Shown here piece after piece: positions 23,279-34,903 of a stretch of DNA of 64,000 nucleotides. Source of the stretch: Fennellomyces sp. T-0311 (Eukaryota > Mucoromycota > Mucoromycetes > Mucorales > Lichtheimiaceae). The DNA lies in contig JALLLT010000005.1 of assembly GCA_025266875.1 (NCBI GenBank), positions 930,001 through 994,000 on the forward strand. Direction: 5' to 3'. The stretch's first letter is position 1; every line of letters starts with the position of its first letter. A model generated the notes under the pieces. The model made no database searches, was not told the DNA's origin, and saw only the letters and a list, made by a program, of their open reading frames with translations. A program made the position numbers and the translations under genes.

Positions 23279-24364
23279 ATGCATATCTTTTGGATTCCCG
23301 AGGGATCGCCCGCAAAAAAGGTGCCACCATTACCACCTGAACTTATCAATGTGGTTTTGGATCACATGCCACGATCGGATCTTACACATTTGGCTCGCGT
23401 GTCGAAAACCTGGTACGCCGAGGCCATGCCACGACTCTACCGCCATCTCCACATTGTTACACCGCATCACTGGGAGTGTCTTGTTCGCACCATGGAGCAA
23501 CCCAGTTTTTCTATGGGAAAATATGTCCAGTCTCTTGTTCTTCGTCCGTCACCAAAACTTGCACCTTCTTCGCGATTCGCCGATGTATGGAAGCAACACG
23601 GAGCACCGCAAGGGTACGTTCGCGTCCACCCGATCGACTTTAATCGCACCGGTCTGGAGAATATGAACGACAATTACCCTGAACTCGACACGACTCAAAA
23701 GGAGGCGGAATGGCTTTCGAGTGTCTCGTCGAAGGATATGGCCACTGTCTTGAACCGGTGCACGTCGATCGATTATATTGATGTTGGCGGCTGCGAACGG
23801 CTCGGGGACGAGGTGGTGAGCTGTACCAAAGAACTCAAGGGATTGTTTCTTCCTCTGGTTCGAGGCCTTACCCCAACAGGTCTCGCGAATTTGGCAACAA
23901 AAATCAATCCGTCGCTGCGTTACGTCGATCTGTCGTTTTGTCTCAAAATCAACGACGACGCGTTGATTAATGCCGTCGAATGCTGGCCCAATTTGACCCA
24001 TTTGCGACTCAACTCTTTGTATCACATCACCAACGCCAGTATTGCCGCAATTGCTCAGGCATGTCCGAGTCTCAAGCTGTTATACCTCGTTCGATGTTGG
24101 CAAGTCACCAATGACGCGCTTGCCGTCCTCGCACAAAAATGCCCAGATCTCGTCTACGTCTCCGTCGCCTTTCTCAGTCGAACAACGGAGGAAGGCGTTG
24201 GTCAACTCGTCAAACAACTGCCAAAGCTCAAGTGGATCGACATTACCGGTTGCGGCATCAACTCCCTCTTCAAACCAATGATTATCCAATCTTGGACGAG
24301 AGCACGGTTGGAACGTGGATGGGATGCAATCCAATTCAATGATTCAACGGTTGCTTTACTCTAA
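23279..24364 (+). CDS. F-box/LRR protein (361 aa)
   Basis: Single-exon gene. The N-terminal F-box (residues about 15-55: LPPELINVVLDHMPRSDLTH, LARVSKTWY) would bind Skp1 in an SCF ubiquitin ligase. It is followed by a linker and C-terminal leucine-rich repeats of the AMN1/FBXL type, with repeats of the form LRYVDLSFCLKINDDALINA, LTHLRLNSLYHITNASIAAI and LKLLYLVRCWQVTNDALAVL. The start at 23279 (MHIFW) is the ATG closest to the F-box; an in-frame ATG at 23216 would add 21 basic residues. Substrate is unknown. It converges on HEL2, stop codons 160 bp apart. Confidence 0.88.
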   Translation: MHIFWIPEGSPAKKVPPLPPELINVVLDHMPRSDLTHLARVSKTWYAEAMPRLYRHLHIVTPHHWECLVRTMEQPSFSMGKYVQSLVLRPSPKLAPSSRFADVWKQHGAPQGYVRVHPIDFNRTGLENMNDNYPELDTTQKEAEWLSSVSSKDMATVLNRCTSIDYIDVGGCERLGDEVVSCTKELKGLFLPLVRGLTPTGLANLATKINPSLRYVDLSFCLKINDDALINAVECWPNLTHLRLNSLYHITNASIAAIAQACPSLKLLYLVRCWQVTNDALAVLAQKCPDLVYVSVAFLSRTTEEGVGQLVKQLPKLKWIDITGCGINSLFKPMIIQSWTRARLERGWDAIQFNDSTVALL

Positions 24365-24523
24365 AACATCTTTATACAAGCTCCTTCTTTTTTTTGTTTG
24401 GGAAACTACATGTTGCATGGAATGGTATTAGGGTAGTGTGTGTGTGTATGTGTGTAGAGTGCGCACGTATAAATATATATATATGTATATATATAAAGGC
24501 CAAAGGGTGAACTGTTTTTTTTT

Positions 24524-27026
24524 CTACAACCCTACACGAAGCAAAACTTGCTTGTTCTTCTTTCCCTTCTTTTTCTTGGCATGTTGATCATCTTCTGGAA
24601 CAATTTCCGAATCGGATGGCCGTTCACCTCCCCAAGCATTCAATTGTGTGTTGGATGCATTACGGCGCATAGAAGCCAGGGGTTGTCGCTTGGGAGCTGT
24701 TGGTAACGATGGGAAATGCTGTTCGGCCTTTGGCTTGCCTAACGACGGGAAATCTTGTTCCTGCGAGCCAGAAGATTTGGATCCGCGTCCTGCCCATGCG
24801 GTGCGTGGACCATTGACGTTGGGAGTAGGGAATGTGATGGGAGCCGGGGAACTGGGTCTTGAGGAATGTGGGGAAGATCGCGGTGATACGCCACTTGAGG
24901 CACCATTTGCCGCAGATGCTACTCTGTCCCACACACCTGCTTTTGACTTGCCCGTCGTACGTGTTCCGCCAGCTCTCGTGTTACGCGACTTGATAACCAA
25001 CACACGGGAAGATGTGCCATGACCCGCAGGTGCTGATGATGATTCCAATGCCGGGAAATTGTTTATCTATTTTTCGTTATTCTTTTAGTTATTTCTTTCC
25101 TCCCCTAAACAATCTCTCCCAAACAAAAACTTACAGCTGTATGCTTGTTCCGCCAAGTACGAAGAATCTCCCACTTTTTCTCTTCATTATCCATGAGATC
25201 CTCCACGCCCTTGAATATCTTGTTCGCGTGATCCACATTGCTATCGCACAAATCGACGACTTCATTGACATAGGTATCGGCGTCAATGTTGGAGTTGCGA
25301 TAAGCGGTTGTCAAGGAGCGGAATCGAGCCAACTTGTCATGGCTCTTGAACATGTCAAACACGCGTTCCATGAATGCGGCATGGCGAGAAACTACTTCGG
25401 GTGCTGCCGATGTTGAAGAGCTCGATGATTCCGCAGGCTTTTGCGTTGAGGCAGTTTCACTGGTGGAGCTTTGGCCAAGCGTAGGCCAGTTATCAGACAA
25501 TGCACCGAATCCGGCTGGCTTTCTAAAGGTCGATTTTTGTTGCTTTCTGTTGCTGGTGGTGGTACTGCTGCTACTCGATCGCTGCTGTTGTTGTGCTGGT
25601 TGGCCACTAATGTCAGGGAAATCGGCATCATTCAACGCATTGGTGCGTGCAACAGGTTGGGCAGGTTGCTGTTGCACTGGTGGCCCATCATCCGTACGTC
25701 TATTTCTTCTATTTCTGTTGTCGTGATGATTTCTCGAACTGGATCCATAGTCGAAACTGACATCCACGCGACGAGCTTCCGTTTGCTTGGCGCGTTGAAG
25801 ACGAGTGATGGAAGCGCCATGTTCCTCGACCTGAACCGAAACCGCATCCGTTTTAATACAAAGAAACCAGCTCTTTTCTTTTCTCTCTCTCTCAAGGCCA
25901 TACCTCGTGAGCCTTTAAATCAATATCAGTATCAAACACCACAAACTTGCGATCCAAACATTCACGATAGACACACAAGTAATGATCTTTCTTGAAATGT
26001 TGTTCCTGACCAAAGACGTGTCAAAAACAATCCATCACAGCCCATAAAGTTGTGGCATTTTCCAAAGACTTACCAACCTATCGTAATCGGCATAATACTC
26101 ATGCTTGACACCTTGACGAACACAAATATGACATTGTTCATGCTTATCGCGACAGTGTTCAAATAGGGCATCGTCGTCATAGAAACTGATGCGACAAAAG
26201 TAACATTCGGGATGGCCTTTGAAACCCGTGTCGTCGTTGGGATTGAAAGACTTGTCGCCGGACTTGATATGCTTTTGCAATTGAGAGTGTGTAAAGAGAG
26301 TATGTTCGTGCGCAAAAATCTTTTTGTGTTTGGTGCACAAGTCGCACAGGTTTCGTTCGTGAGCCTTTCGGACATGGCGCTTCAATTCGCCCCACCCTCC
26401 GTCGCACGCCACATCACAGTCTGGATCAGGGCAGTTGTACTGCAACAGCAGCATGGTATCTTGTTGCACCTGCTTATCTTCGAAACGCAATCCCAACTTT
26501 TTATCCACCAACGGCGCATCCGTTTCGGAATAACTTTGAAACGGCTTCTCCGCGTCCTTTGTAAAGATCACCGTGGATTGCTCGGCCTGTTGACACCCCC
26601 GCGTCCAGTTTAAACATACATGCTGCTACATTTGATTGTATAATCACTTACTTTACATAAGGCACAGTTTTTGGTTTTGTACAAGGCTCGCAATCGAAGA
26701 GCACACAAGTGGCACGTGCGATGATCGCAATCGCCTACGGCATAAGTGACAATCGGCTCTGTGCAAATGACACACAGGTCCCCGCTGGCTTCAGAATCAT
26801 TGTCGGAATCGCTCGATTCTTCTTCACGTTTTTCAGGAACGGGTGGCGATGGTTCTTGCTTCTTGTCGCCTTTTGGTTTCCGTTTGTGGTGTTTTTTGGC
26901 GGCACTGTCTTTGGATGACGACCGATCTTGATTAGTGTCGTGCTGAGGTCGACGGCGATTTTGCTTTGGACGGTTGTTCTTGGATTGGCCGTCTTTTTGG
27001 CTGCTGTCACTCTTGTCTGCGTTCAT
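24524..27026 (-). CDS. HEL2: Hel2/ZNF598-type RING E3 ubiquitin ligase (742 aa)
   Basis: Ribosome-associated E3 that ubiquitinates 40S proteins on collided ribosomes to start quality control. Five exons: 26652-27026, 26074-26586, 25904-26005, 25135-25830, 24524-25066; all phases close to 743 codons. N-terminal RING in exon 1 (CVICTEPIVTYAVGDCDHRT..C..C..CALCK), then a run of C2H2-type fingers (CPDPDCDVACDGGWGELKRH, CDLCTKH, CYFCRISFYDDDALFEHC, CHICVRQGVKHEYY, YLCVYRECLDRKFVVF). The C-terminus is disordered and ends with a Lys-rich KKKKGKKNKQ segment. Domain order matches Hel2/ZNF598. Confidence 0.93.
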
Positions 27027-27828
27027 ATCGTTTCTTTTCTTTAAAAAAAAGTGGGGAAACTGGACGAAAAAAAAAAAAAAACCGGATGTAGCGAAAAATC
27101 TGAACTTTGACTCCGAATCGAGTTGATGAATACCTTGCGTTGCTTTTTTGGAAAGTTAAAAGGGTATATGTGTCAGAGAAAAAGTGTGTGTTGTCGGTCG
27201 TGATAAAAAAAAACAAAATATTTGAATTATTAATTGCTGCTGCGGCAGGTCACCCCAAGATGGACCAAAATGTTGCGCAGCTGCCATATTACTGCGAGTC
27301 AATGGTTTGTAAGCATGTTGTCAAGTACATAGGCCAGATCATTCCATATCTAGGCAACAGGTTTCGTATCCTGACAGCCATTTCCATATCCTAGCAACCC
27401 ATGTATCGATGATACCCAGCCCGTGGCACGTTTTTCTCATGGGTAACATATTTAGAAAAGAAAATCTAGAAGTCGACCTTTGCGATAAATTGCACATATC
27501 CATGACATCCATCTAACGCACGCACACGCACACACTTGGGTTGACTTGGGTCGCATTGTTTGTTTGTTTTAAACTTGCCACACTCCTTGTAGATTATAAG
27601 CAAGATCCGGAAAACGGTTCAAGTCCGAAAGTTTGTGACGGTCGCAAAGTCGCGCAGGCGAGTCAGTTATTAAAATTACATCAAAACCCACTTCCCGTCA
27701 CATCCAAGTCTCTACGCGTTTATCGTGTTTTTACCTCCCCCCCCTCTTCCCATGGCCTCTGCACTTGAAGACCTCGGGTACCTCATCCGCGTCTATCCCA
27801 ACTACCCTTCACTCAAGTTCGAACATAC
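27027..27828. other. Spacer upstream of HEL2
   Basis: Promoter side of HEL2, with A-rich tracts next to the ATG. Nothing coding is supported up to the MULE-like relic. Confidence 0.4.
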
Positions 27829-28110
27829 GTTTGATACTTTGCACTGTTTGACGCGTGGGTTGAGGAGAATCCTAAGCAGCATGGTACCTTCAACAATCAC
27901 CGCAAATATCAGCCACTCCAGGTTTCAGATGCATGCCGTACACCTGGTACCCGCGGTTCTGGTCGCCACAAATCCATCCTCAGAACCTTTGAATATTATT
28001 GTGACCATGGAAGAGTCCCTCCCCGGGCGATCCTAATCCACCGTACAAGAAGCCTCGAATTTCAAAGAGCTCCATCAAAGTCGGTTATCCTGCGAGATAT
28101 ATTATACAAT
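27829..28110 (+). pseudogene. Possible Mutator-like (FAR1-type zinc domain) transposase fragment
   Basis: One open stretch reads YFALFDAWVEENPKQHGTFN and continues to RTFEYYCDHGRVPP. A one-frame shift later it gives PPYKKPRISKSSIKVGYPAR. A YxCxH pair followed by a basic KVGCPAR-like block is typical of the N-terminal zinc region of Mutator-like/FAR1 transposases. The frame shift and absence of downstream DDE sequence make it a remnant. Assignment is tentative. Confidence 0.35.
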
Positions 28111-28513
28111 TATATGTGCATAAAGTAGCGTCGTTAAAGTGTATTCAAGAAAAAAATTAAAAAAATCATCTATGTCTAATATTGAGAAAAGTTGAGAAGA
28201 ATGATGTGGTAGGCAGGGCACAGCAAGCAAGAGACGGCAAAGAGGTACGTCAAACAGGGCAAGACAAGCGAGCATGGCAAAAGTAACGGCAAATGCCACA
28301 ACGAGCAGAGAGACAACCAGGCAACGATCACCAGGCAGCAAGTCAAATGGGAGGCAGGACAAGTAAACGGGACAGAATCAAAAGAAAAGTAAGGTGGATG
28401 GTTGGGGAGGCAACACGAGAACGAAACAATACGGTGACAGTAAGATCAATCTTCAAAAAATGAAGACATATTCTTCGAAATCCCGTCGAATGAAACATCT
28501 TTTGTTGACTTTT
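28111..28513. other. Purine-rich spacer
   Basis: GGCAGG/AGCA-rich low-complexity sequence lying 3' of the Crypton relic. No gene is supported. Confidence 0.4.
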
Positions 28514-29235
28514 TCAAGTCATACCGTTGCAAGACGTCTTGAACAGGATCGCTTTCTGATACTTAGGCTTTGATTCGTTTGATGATGCGGTTTCTTCTGC
28601 AGAAGAACTGATTTGGTCGCCAGGTTCTTCGCGCCATCTTTCTTTGTACTTTTTTTTTTGAGATCGTCAACCTTGGGTAGGCGTGTTTTTCCGCCGTTTG
28701 GCAGATCAGCCACTAACCCTTCAAAGAACTCGCATCACAAGGTCTTGAACGTTTCCGCCTCTCGACACATTTTGTACTTTGGAATCGGCTGTGGCGATTC
28801 TTCTGCTGGTGGCGGTGGGAGCAACACAGGGTTTGTTCCTGTTGTTGTTGCGAATGTTGCAGTTGCTGTTGTCGGGGACGATGCTGTTGCTGCCGAGGGC
28901 GACAATGTTGATGTTGTTGCTGTTGCTGCAGGGAACAATGATGACGACGTTATCGTTGTAGAGAACAACGGTGTTACTGTTACTGTTGCTGCTACAGAGG
29001 GATCTGTATGCTGTTGTTGCTGCTGAGCCTGGTGCTGTTGCTGTTGATTGATATTGAGCGAAAAACTCAATGAAGTACGACCGCACACAACATTTTGCCA
29101 TTGTTGGATAGTATTTTGGATATCGTGCGATTGTTGACCGAGTTGAGCAAGAGGTTGGAGAGAAGTAAATAGACCGGCGAGCGAGTTGATGAATTCGTTT
29201 TGCTTTTGAAATTGTAGAGCGATTTTGCTGTTGTA

Positions 29236-30573
29236 CAGTTGGGTTCCAAAAGTTTTGTCGCGAAATTCAACTCCGTCTGTCAATTTTTTTTATAGCTTAA
29301 AAGAAAAGTCCTGTCTTTTCTTTTTTTCATTAATCAACACCCCTTTTTTTTGTAAAAAAGCAATGGTTTACCCTCCTGAGAAGCGTATTGAAGCAATCAC
29401 TTTACTCAATGTTGGCTGGAATGCTCCAGAAATTGCCAAGCAAATCGAGATCACATTACGCACTGTGGAACGTTGGGTTGACAAGTTTAAGAAAACTGGC
29501 AACAAGTATAGAGATATCGCTTCTGGAAGGCCAAAAGCACTAGACAGTCGTAGCGAGCGACAAATTATACGAAATGCAAAGTCTGACCGGCGTCAAACCT
29601 TAGGCGATATTACAAATAATTGTGTCAAGAAAGTGTCAAAGTCAACAATTCGACGCGTGTTACATGCAAAGGGTGTTCACAGCAGAATCGCCAAGCGCAA
29701 ACCTTTTCTCAAGCCACAACACATAGCAGCGCGCAAGAAGTTTGTTAAGAAGCACAAAGATTGGACTTTAGAAGATTGGAGGAGCGTTGTCTGGACTGAT
29801 GAATGCTCTTTTGAAACTGGAAAAAATTGCCGTGTTGTTCGTGTCTGGAGACAAGCACATGAAGTTGACTATCTGGATTGCATGACATCTACCTTTAAAA
29901 GCGATAGGTCCACAGTAATGATATGGGGTGCTATCACCTACGGTCGCAAGTCTGAACTCGTGTTTATGGACAAGAACAGACGTAAAGCTGTTGACTTTGT
30001 GGATCAAGTGTATGCTGGCGCATTGTACGAGTTTTGGAATAGCCTGGAAGATCCAATTCTGATGGAAGATGGCGCACCAGTACATAGAGCAAACGTTCCT
30101 AACATTTGGCGTCAAAAAAATCGAATTACAAAGCTAGACTAGCCGGCCCAGAGTCCAGATCTAAATCCTATTGAACACGTTTGGCAACAGATGAAAACAA
30201 TGGTGCAAGCCAAGATGAACAGCGGCTCGAGGGCCACCGAAGCACTTAAGCAAGCAATACAAGAGGCATGGGACGAGCTTCCAATCGAGAACGTGAACAA
30301 ACTTGTGGATTCTGTCCCCAACAGAGTCGATCTTGTACAAAAAGCCCATGGTCGTAGTACTAGATATTAATGTCACTGTAATTTTTTTTTCTGTCATTGC
30401 TTCATTGCTTTTTTTTATCTGTACATAATCTACATGAAATTCTGCTTCTATTCATACCCTTTGCCAATTAAACTTTTATTAGGATTTACTTCTAGTATAA
30501 CTGGAAAGTCTTTAAGACATCAAATTTTAGCCTTGTTGGAGCACCTCGCGACAAAACTTTTGGAACCCAACTG
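29236..30573 (+). mobile_element. Tc1/mariner element, 1338 bp, perfect 28-bp TIRs, TA duplication
   Basis: Perfect inverted repeats at 29236-29263 and 30546-30573 begin CAGTTGGGTTCCAAAAG and are flanked by TA at 29234-29235 and 30574-30575. Perfect ends indicate a recent insertion. It lies in the Crypton relic, splitting the coding sequence between the IESRL and YNSKIALQF segments. Confidence 0.92.
29363..30370 (+). pseudogene. Tc1 transposase with one premature stop (DD34E)
   Basis: 335-residue transposase frame. An N-terminal paired-like helix-turn-helix (EKRIEAITLLNVGWNAPEIA, LRTVERWVDKFKKTG) precedes the catalytic core. Catalytic residues: D in VWTDECSFE, D in ILMEDGAPVH, E in SPDLNPIEHVW, with 34 residues between the last two, the Tc1 signature. 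The only defect is a TAG at 30140-30142, where the family has Trp just before PAQSPDLNP. It truncates the protein before the last catalytic residue. Otherwise intact, so inactivation looks recent. Confidence 0.9.
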
Positions 30574-31648
30574 TAGAACGCCAAGTCTGCTCTCGATGAT
30601 CGGCACAGCCCTCTGTAGCAACAATTCATTTGGCTCAACTTCCACGTCTAAAGCATCATTTACATCACTAGCAATAGTTGATACAGTAAGTTAATTATAG
30701 TAATTAAAGCTATTCATCGCGTACCTTTGGAAAAGTGGATCTTTTCAAACGAAATGGTGTGGGTACTGCTTCTTCATAAGGACAGAGTCCTGTAGAAACA
30801 CAATCCGATGTTGCTCTAGCAACTTTAAAAACCCATCCGCCGCAAGCGACGATGGTTCCACATTTCCACTGTCTAAGCGCTGGTACCGAGTATCAGCCTA
30901 CGAGTACACCTTCCGACAAGGTTCAATAGGAGGAGTGACAGTCGCACGTGGTAGGTAATATTGGCCTGCTTCGCGAGTAAAACCTGCGAGTGTTCGTAAT
31001 GCTTCTCTTGGGATATTGATCAAGTACTTCTTCGACAATGCATTGCTGTTCCACCGGCCCAAACGTTGGATTGCCGCTTCACTAGTGCCCAAAACTTCTG
31101 TCCTCCGTGTCCCCGACCCACGCATTGCGCGTGTTTTTGACTTCGAGTTCAGGCCGACCTCCTTGAATGCTGTACTAATTGCTGCTAAGTGTGCTGGATA
31201 TGATAACTCTGCGGCGCTGTCCTGGCCCGAGGATTTGATGAGTTTGAGCCGGTACCAATCCTTGTTTGTGTTTAAATTTGGAAACTGCTCGCCACATACG
31301 TGTCACCGACAAAAGAGGTATGTTGAAAGAATCATCTGTGGACAAATCTAAACCTTGGCATTCCTGAGACAAGCAGGAAATTCGACATGGCCCTCCTGGT
31401 CGGTTTTTCCTTGCAACAAAACCATAATCAATGCGTGGCACTCAGTGACGCCTTCGTTCTCCAGCAACATGGTCTGTAAATCAGCAAACTCCATCTTTCG
31501 AACGCTTTCGCCACGTAGCAAACCGTAGTAAGCGAGTAAAAACGAGGTGCAGTTTCGTAATCCTTCCGCCGTGTTTTTGCCAAAAAAGTAGTCAACCATA
31601 ACCTTCATCTCCTCGGTTGTTGTATATCCATCCGCAATCGTGCCTGCG

Positions 31649-32575
31649 GGGGTCGTATACTTTGACGGTAAAATCTGACGGTAGTGCCGGAATTTCACCG
31701 GACATCTACCGGACAAGTCTCCGGATTTTTACCATCACAATTACTATTTGTGGCCATGACGGTAAAAAAGTTGAGGGTAGAATACATAGTTGGTATGATA
31801 TTGCTGTTTCTGTGTGAACGAAGGAACGAAATCGCTGTCATATACGCTATGTACCGATTTTTAAAGTCGATGTTAAAACTATTTCTGAAGCTGCGTATTG
31901 CCAAGAGCTAAGCAGGTGTAGCAAGAGTTGGCAATACATTTTTCATGTTGTATAGCAATTACAGAAGAAGTATTTAAAAAGGAAATCCAGTGTAACTCCA
32001 CTGGAAGTCGTCTTGCCGGAAACCTGCGTGTGTTACCTTATCGTGGCTGCGCTACATTAATAGCTTCAACATCGACTTTAAAACTGATACATAGCGTATA
32101 TGACAGCAATTTCGTTCCTTCGTTCACACAGAAACAGCAATATCATACCAACTATGTATGTCACTTAAAGTGATTATTCCTAACAACGTAAGCAACCAGT
32201 ACAACAGAAGTTGGATGCAATTACTCCTATATTTTCAACAGCTGGTAAAGCAGTAGCTCCCAACCATTACAGCGATAGTATCAAGCAAACATTATAGTAA
32301 ATCAATTGTGTCTATATTGTCATAATAAGCATTTATCATCAGACTTCTTTCGTCACTTACCGTCAGAGCCATGTATGGCTATTTTTTACCGCCATGTATT
32401 CTACCGTCAACTATTTTACCGTCAACTTTTTTTACCGTCAAAAAGTTACCGTCATGGCCACAAATAGTAATTGTGATGGTAAAAGTCCGGGGACCTGTCC
32501 GGTAGATGTCCGGCGAAGTTCCGGCATTACCGTCAGATTTTACCGTCAAAGTTTACCGTCAAATTATACGACCCC
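31649..32575. mobile_element. Long inverted-repeat (foldback/MITE-like) element inside the Crypton
   Basis: The ends read GGGGTCGTATA (left) and its complement (right). The arms of over 230 bp match strongly, for example around GCCGGACATCTACCGGACA and GTATGATATTGCTGTTTCTG. The termini hold many GACGGTAAA repeats. The right arm carries an extra about 240 bp (32157-32394) absent from the left arm. The middle is non-coding. On one side lies the Crypton N-terminus, on the other its recombinase, so the element splits that gene. No clear target-site duplication was found. Confidence 0.7.
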
Positions 32576-32672
32576 GTACGCCACCACTGCTGCTGCCCAC
32601 GCCACTTCCCTGGGGGACAGCGGCCGGGTTGCAACCATGACCATTTCCTCGTGCCATTTTAATATCAATGAG

Positions 32673-33285
32673 TGACAGTAATAGAGTAAAAAAGAAGTTT
32701 GACAGGAACAAGGAACAAGAAAACAAATAGGGTTGCAGAGCCACACACACAAATAAACTCACAGACGGTCGTTGAATATTGCTTCAGAATATTAGAATTT
32801 GGTCACCGCCGAGCGGGTGACCTGGGTCATGACCCACACAGCAGCCTCAATGATATTTCCCCAATTATTTGGTCAAGAGCACAATTTTTTTCATGGTACA
32901 TAGCACTTCGCCGGATTTTTTCAGTGATGGTTTTTCACAACAGTGGCACTTGGTCCAATTTTTTGTGACTGGATATTGGGTTCTGACGTAATTTTTGGCG
33001 TCGAATAGAGTCGGGCGGGGGGTGGAACCAGTTCGCGTTTTCAGAACCGAAACAAGTTCTTTCCCTTTTGACATTTCCGTCCCATCTGCCTTTCGCGACC
33101 CTGTCACTTTCTCTCTCTTTTCACGCATCATCCTCCTCCACTAGGTCCCGCGTCCTTTCTCTATTAGCCTTTCCCCCTTCCCCTTCCTACCTTGCACTCA
33201 AAAAGCAACTTTTAATTTTGCGTGCTACCCCATTGTGAACCAACAATTACTGCTCTCTCTTTCTCGCTAATTCCCTTTCAAAAGT
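32673..33285. other. Spacer between Crypton relic and KH gene
   Basis: No gene seen. CT-rich tracts toward the right end look like the promoter of the KH gene. Confidence 0.4.
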
Positions 33286-33358
33286 GTAAGTTTTTCACTC
33301 TTTGGAAATGATGTTTTTTTTACAAAGTCTAATGCACAAAAACAACCATTGTATATAG
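33286..33358 (+). other. Probable 5'-UTR intron of the KH gene
   Basis: GTAAGT at 33286 and TATAG ending at 33358, three bases before the ATG, fit a 73-nt leader intron. Inference from splice signals only. Confidence 0.5.
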
Positions 33359-33361
33359 ATC

Positions 33362-34617
33362 ATGTCTCAACCCTCGAACGGTTCTGAACATTTTGATGAT
33401 CTCGTACCCGAAAACGGTGAAAATGAAGTTCAACAAGAAGAAGATCAGTTGACACTACGTGCTCTTGTAACTACCAAAGAAGCCGGTGTGATTATTGGCA
33501 AAGGTAATATACATACAACCTGGCTGTCAAAAAAACAACGGGAAACTAACAAATAAAAATATATATAGCTGGTAAAAATGTGGCGGAGCTGCGGGACTCC
33601 ACTGGAGTGAAAGCGGGTGTATCAAAAGTGATCCAAGGTGTCCATGATCGTGTTTTGACCGTCAGCGGCTCGTTGGAAGGCGTGGCCAAGGCAAGTGGGA
33701 AGAGGAAGAAAGAAAGAAAAAGCCCTTAAAAAGAATCACGTGAAGGCTTACTTCTTTTTAACAATAGGCGTATTCATTGATCGCCCAAACACTTCTCGAC
33801 AATCCCATTTCGCCTACAACCCCACCAACCTCACCTATTTCCCCTACCAACGGCAGCAGCGGAGTCATGGCGACGATCCGTCTCTTGATCTCGCACAACC
33901 TCATGGGCACCGTCATTGGTCGTCAAGGCGCCAAGATCAAGCATATCCAGGATACTTCGGGTGTGCGCATGATCGCATCCAAGACCTTGTTGCCTCAAAG
34001 CACCGAGCGCGTAGTCGAAGTCAGAGGTACGGTGGATGGTGTTCATTTGGCTATTCTGGAGATCGGTCAATGCTTGATCGATGACAAGGAACGCGCTTAC
34101 GGCACCATTCTTTACAATCCTACAAAGGTCGACACTGCTCAGCAACAACCTCAATCGCGTCGCACATCCATCACTCGCACTGGCAATGGTGCTGATTTCT
34201 CTGATAATCCCCAGTCGCGCCGTACATCCGTCTCTTCGCAACAGAACTTTATCAACAATCCCAACGTCCGTACCCAACATATTTCCATTCCAAGTGACAT
34301 GGTCGGCTGCATCATTGGTAAGTCATGCTGTTATTGCACGCGACCTAAGGTTTGACTGACTCAACCCCTCCACCCCCTTATTTTATTGTTTAGGCCGAGG
34401 AGGTTCCAAGATTACCGAGATTCGCCGCTTGTCTGGCTCTAGAATCTCTATTGCCAAGGTTCCTCATGACGAGTCTGGAGAACGCATGTTCACTATCCAG
34501 GGCACTCCAGAGGCAAATGAGCGTGCTTTGTATCTCTTGTATGGCCAGCTCGAACATGAAAAGGAGCGTCGTCTTCGAGGTGCATTGCAAGAAGATGATA
34601 TCTTGGAAGAAGAGTAA
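33362..34617 (+). CDS. Triple-KH-domain RNA-binding protein (345 aa; PCBP/Rnc1-like)
   Basis: Poly(C)-binding/Rnc1-type RNA-binding protein likely acting in mRNA stability or translation (family knowledge). Four exons: 33362-33503, 33569-33690, 33768-34317, 34394-34617; 346 codons. Three KH domains with their loops: GVIIGKAGKN (spanning intron 1), GTVIGRQGAKIK, and GCIIGRGGSKI (spanning intron 3). Intron 2 (33691-33767) has a GC donor, AAG|GCAAGT, and an ATAG acceptor. It is the only solution that keeps the KH1 helix (LEGVAK|AYSLIAQTLL) in phase. The protein ends EDDILEEE. Confidence 0.92.
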
Positions 34618-34903
34618 TGTGCTTGTTTTTCTTCCTTTCTTTCCTTCGCTATTATCCTTTTTTTCCCGTAAATTTGTTGTATATCTTGTCTCTTTTTCTC
34701 TCTCTCTCTCGCGGAATGATAAAAAGTTCCTAAAGATCGTATTTGATTTTTTTTATTTGGGATGAATGCGGGTATTTACAGAAAAAAAAGGTAATGGCAA
34801 AAAGGTCTATAATAAGTCACTGCTATCACATTGTCCTCGGAGCGGCAGGCACGAAATGTATCGACAAAAAGGACAAAACTACGGTCATCGTCAATGGCCT
34901 GTT

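Larger units (their letters stand above)
28514..32657 (-). pseudogene. Dead Crypton: tyrosine recombinase with GCR1_C-like DNA-binding domain
   Basis: Read 5' to 3' on the minus strand: N-terminus MARGNGHGCNPAAV (32657); recombinase with the first catalytic Arg in YYGLLRGESVRKMEFADLQ (about 31500); the HxxR box as KTRAMRG (His changed to Arg); GRWNSNALSKKYLINIPREA carrying the nucleophile Tyr; LAGFTREAGQYYLPRA. A phase-correct intron (GTACGC...TAG, about 30672-30725) follows, then a Gln-rich linker and a GCR1_C-like region (CREAETFKTL, EFFEGLVADLPNGGKTRLPK, KYKERWREE). At least four stops replace Trp or Glu codons, one frameshift is in an A run near 28660, and another is at the Tc1 site. Two other elements interrupt it. 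Cryptons carry exactly this YR plus GCR1_C pairing. Confidence 0.75.

Noticed and set aside
27725..28036. Gene starting MASALEDLGYLIRVYPNY
   Set aside because: The frame stays open but only the alternative frame from 27829 looks conserved; no start, splice or stop structure supports a gene.
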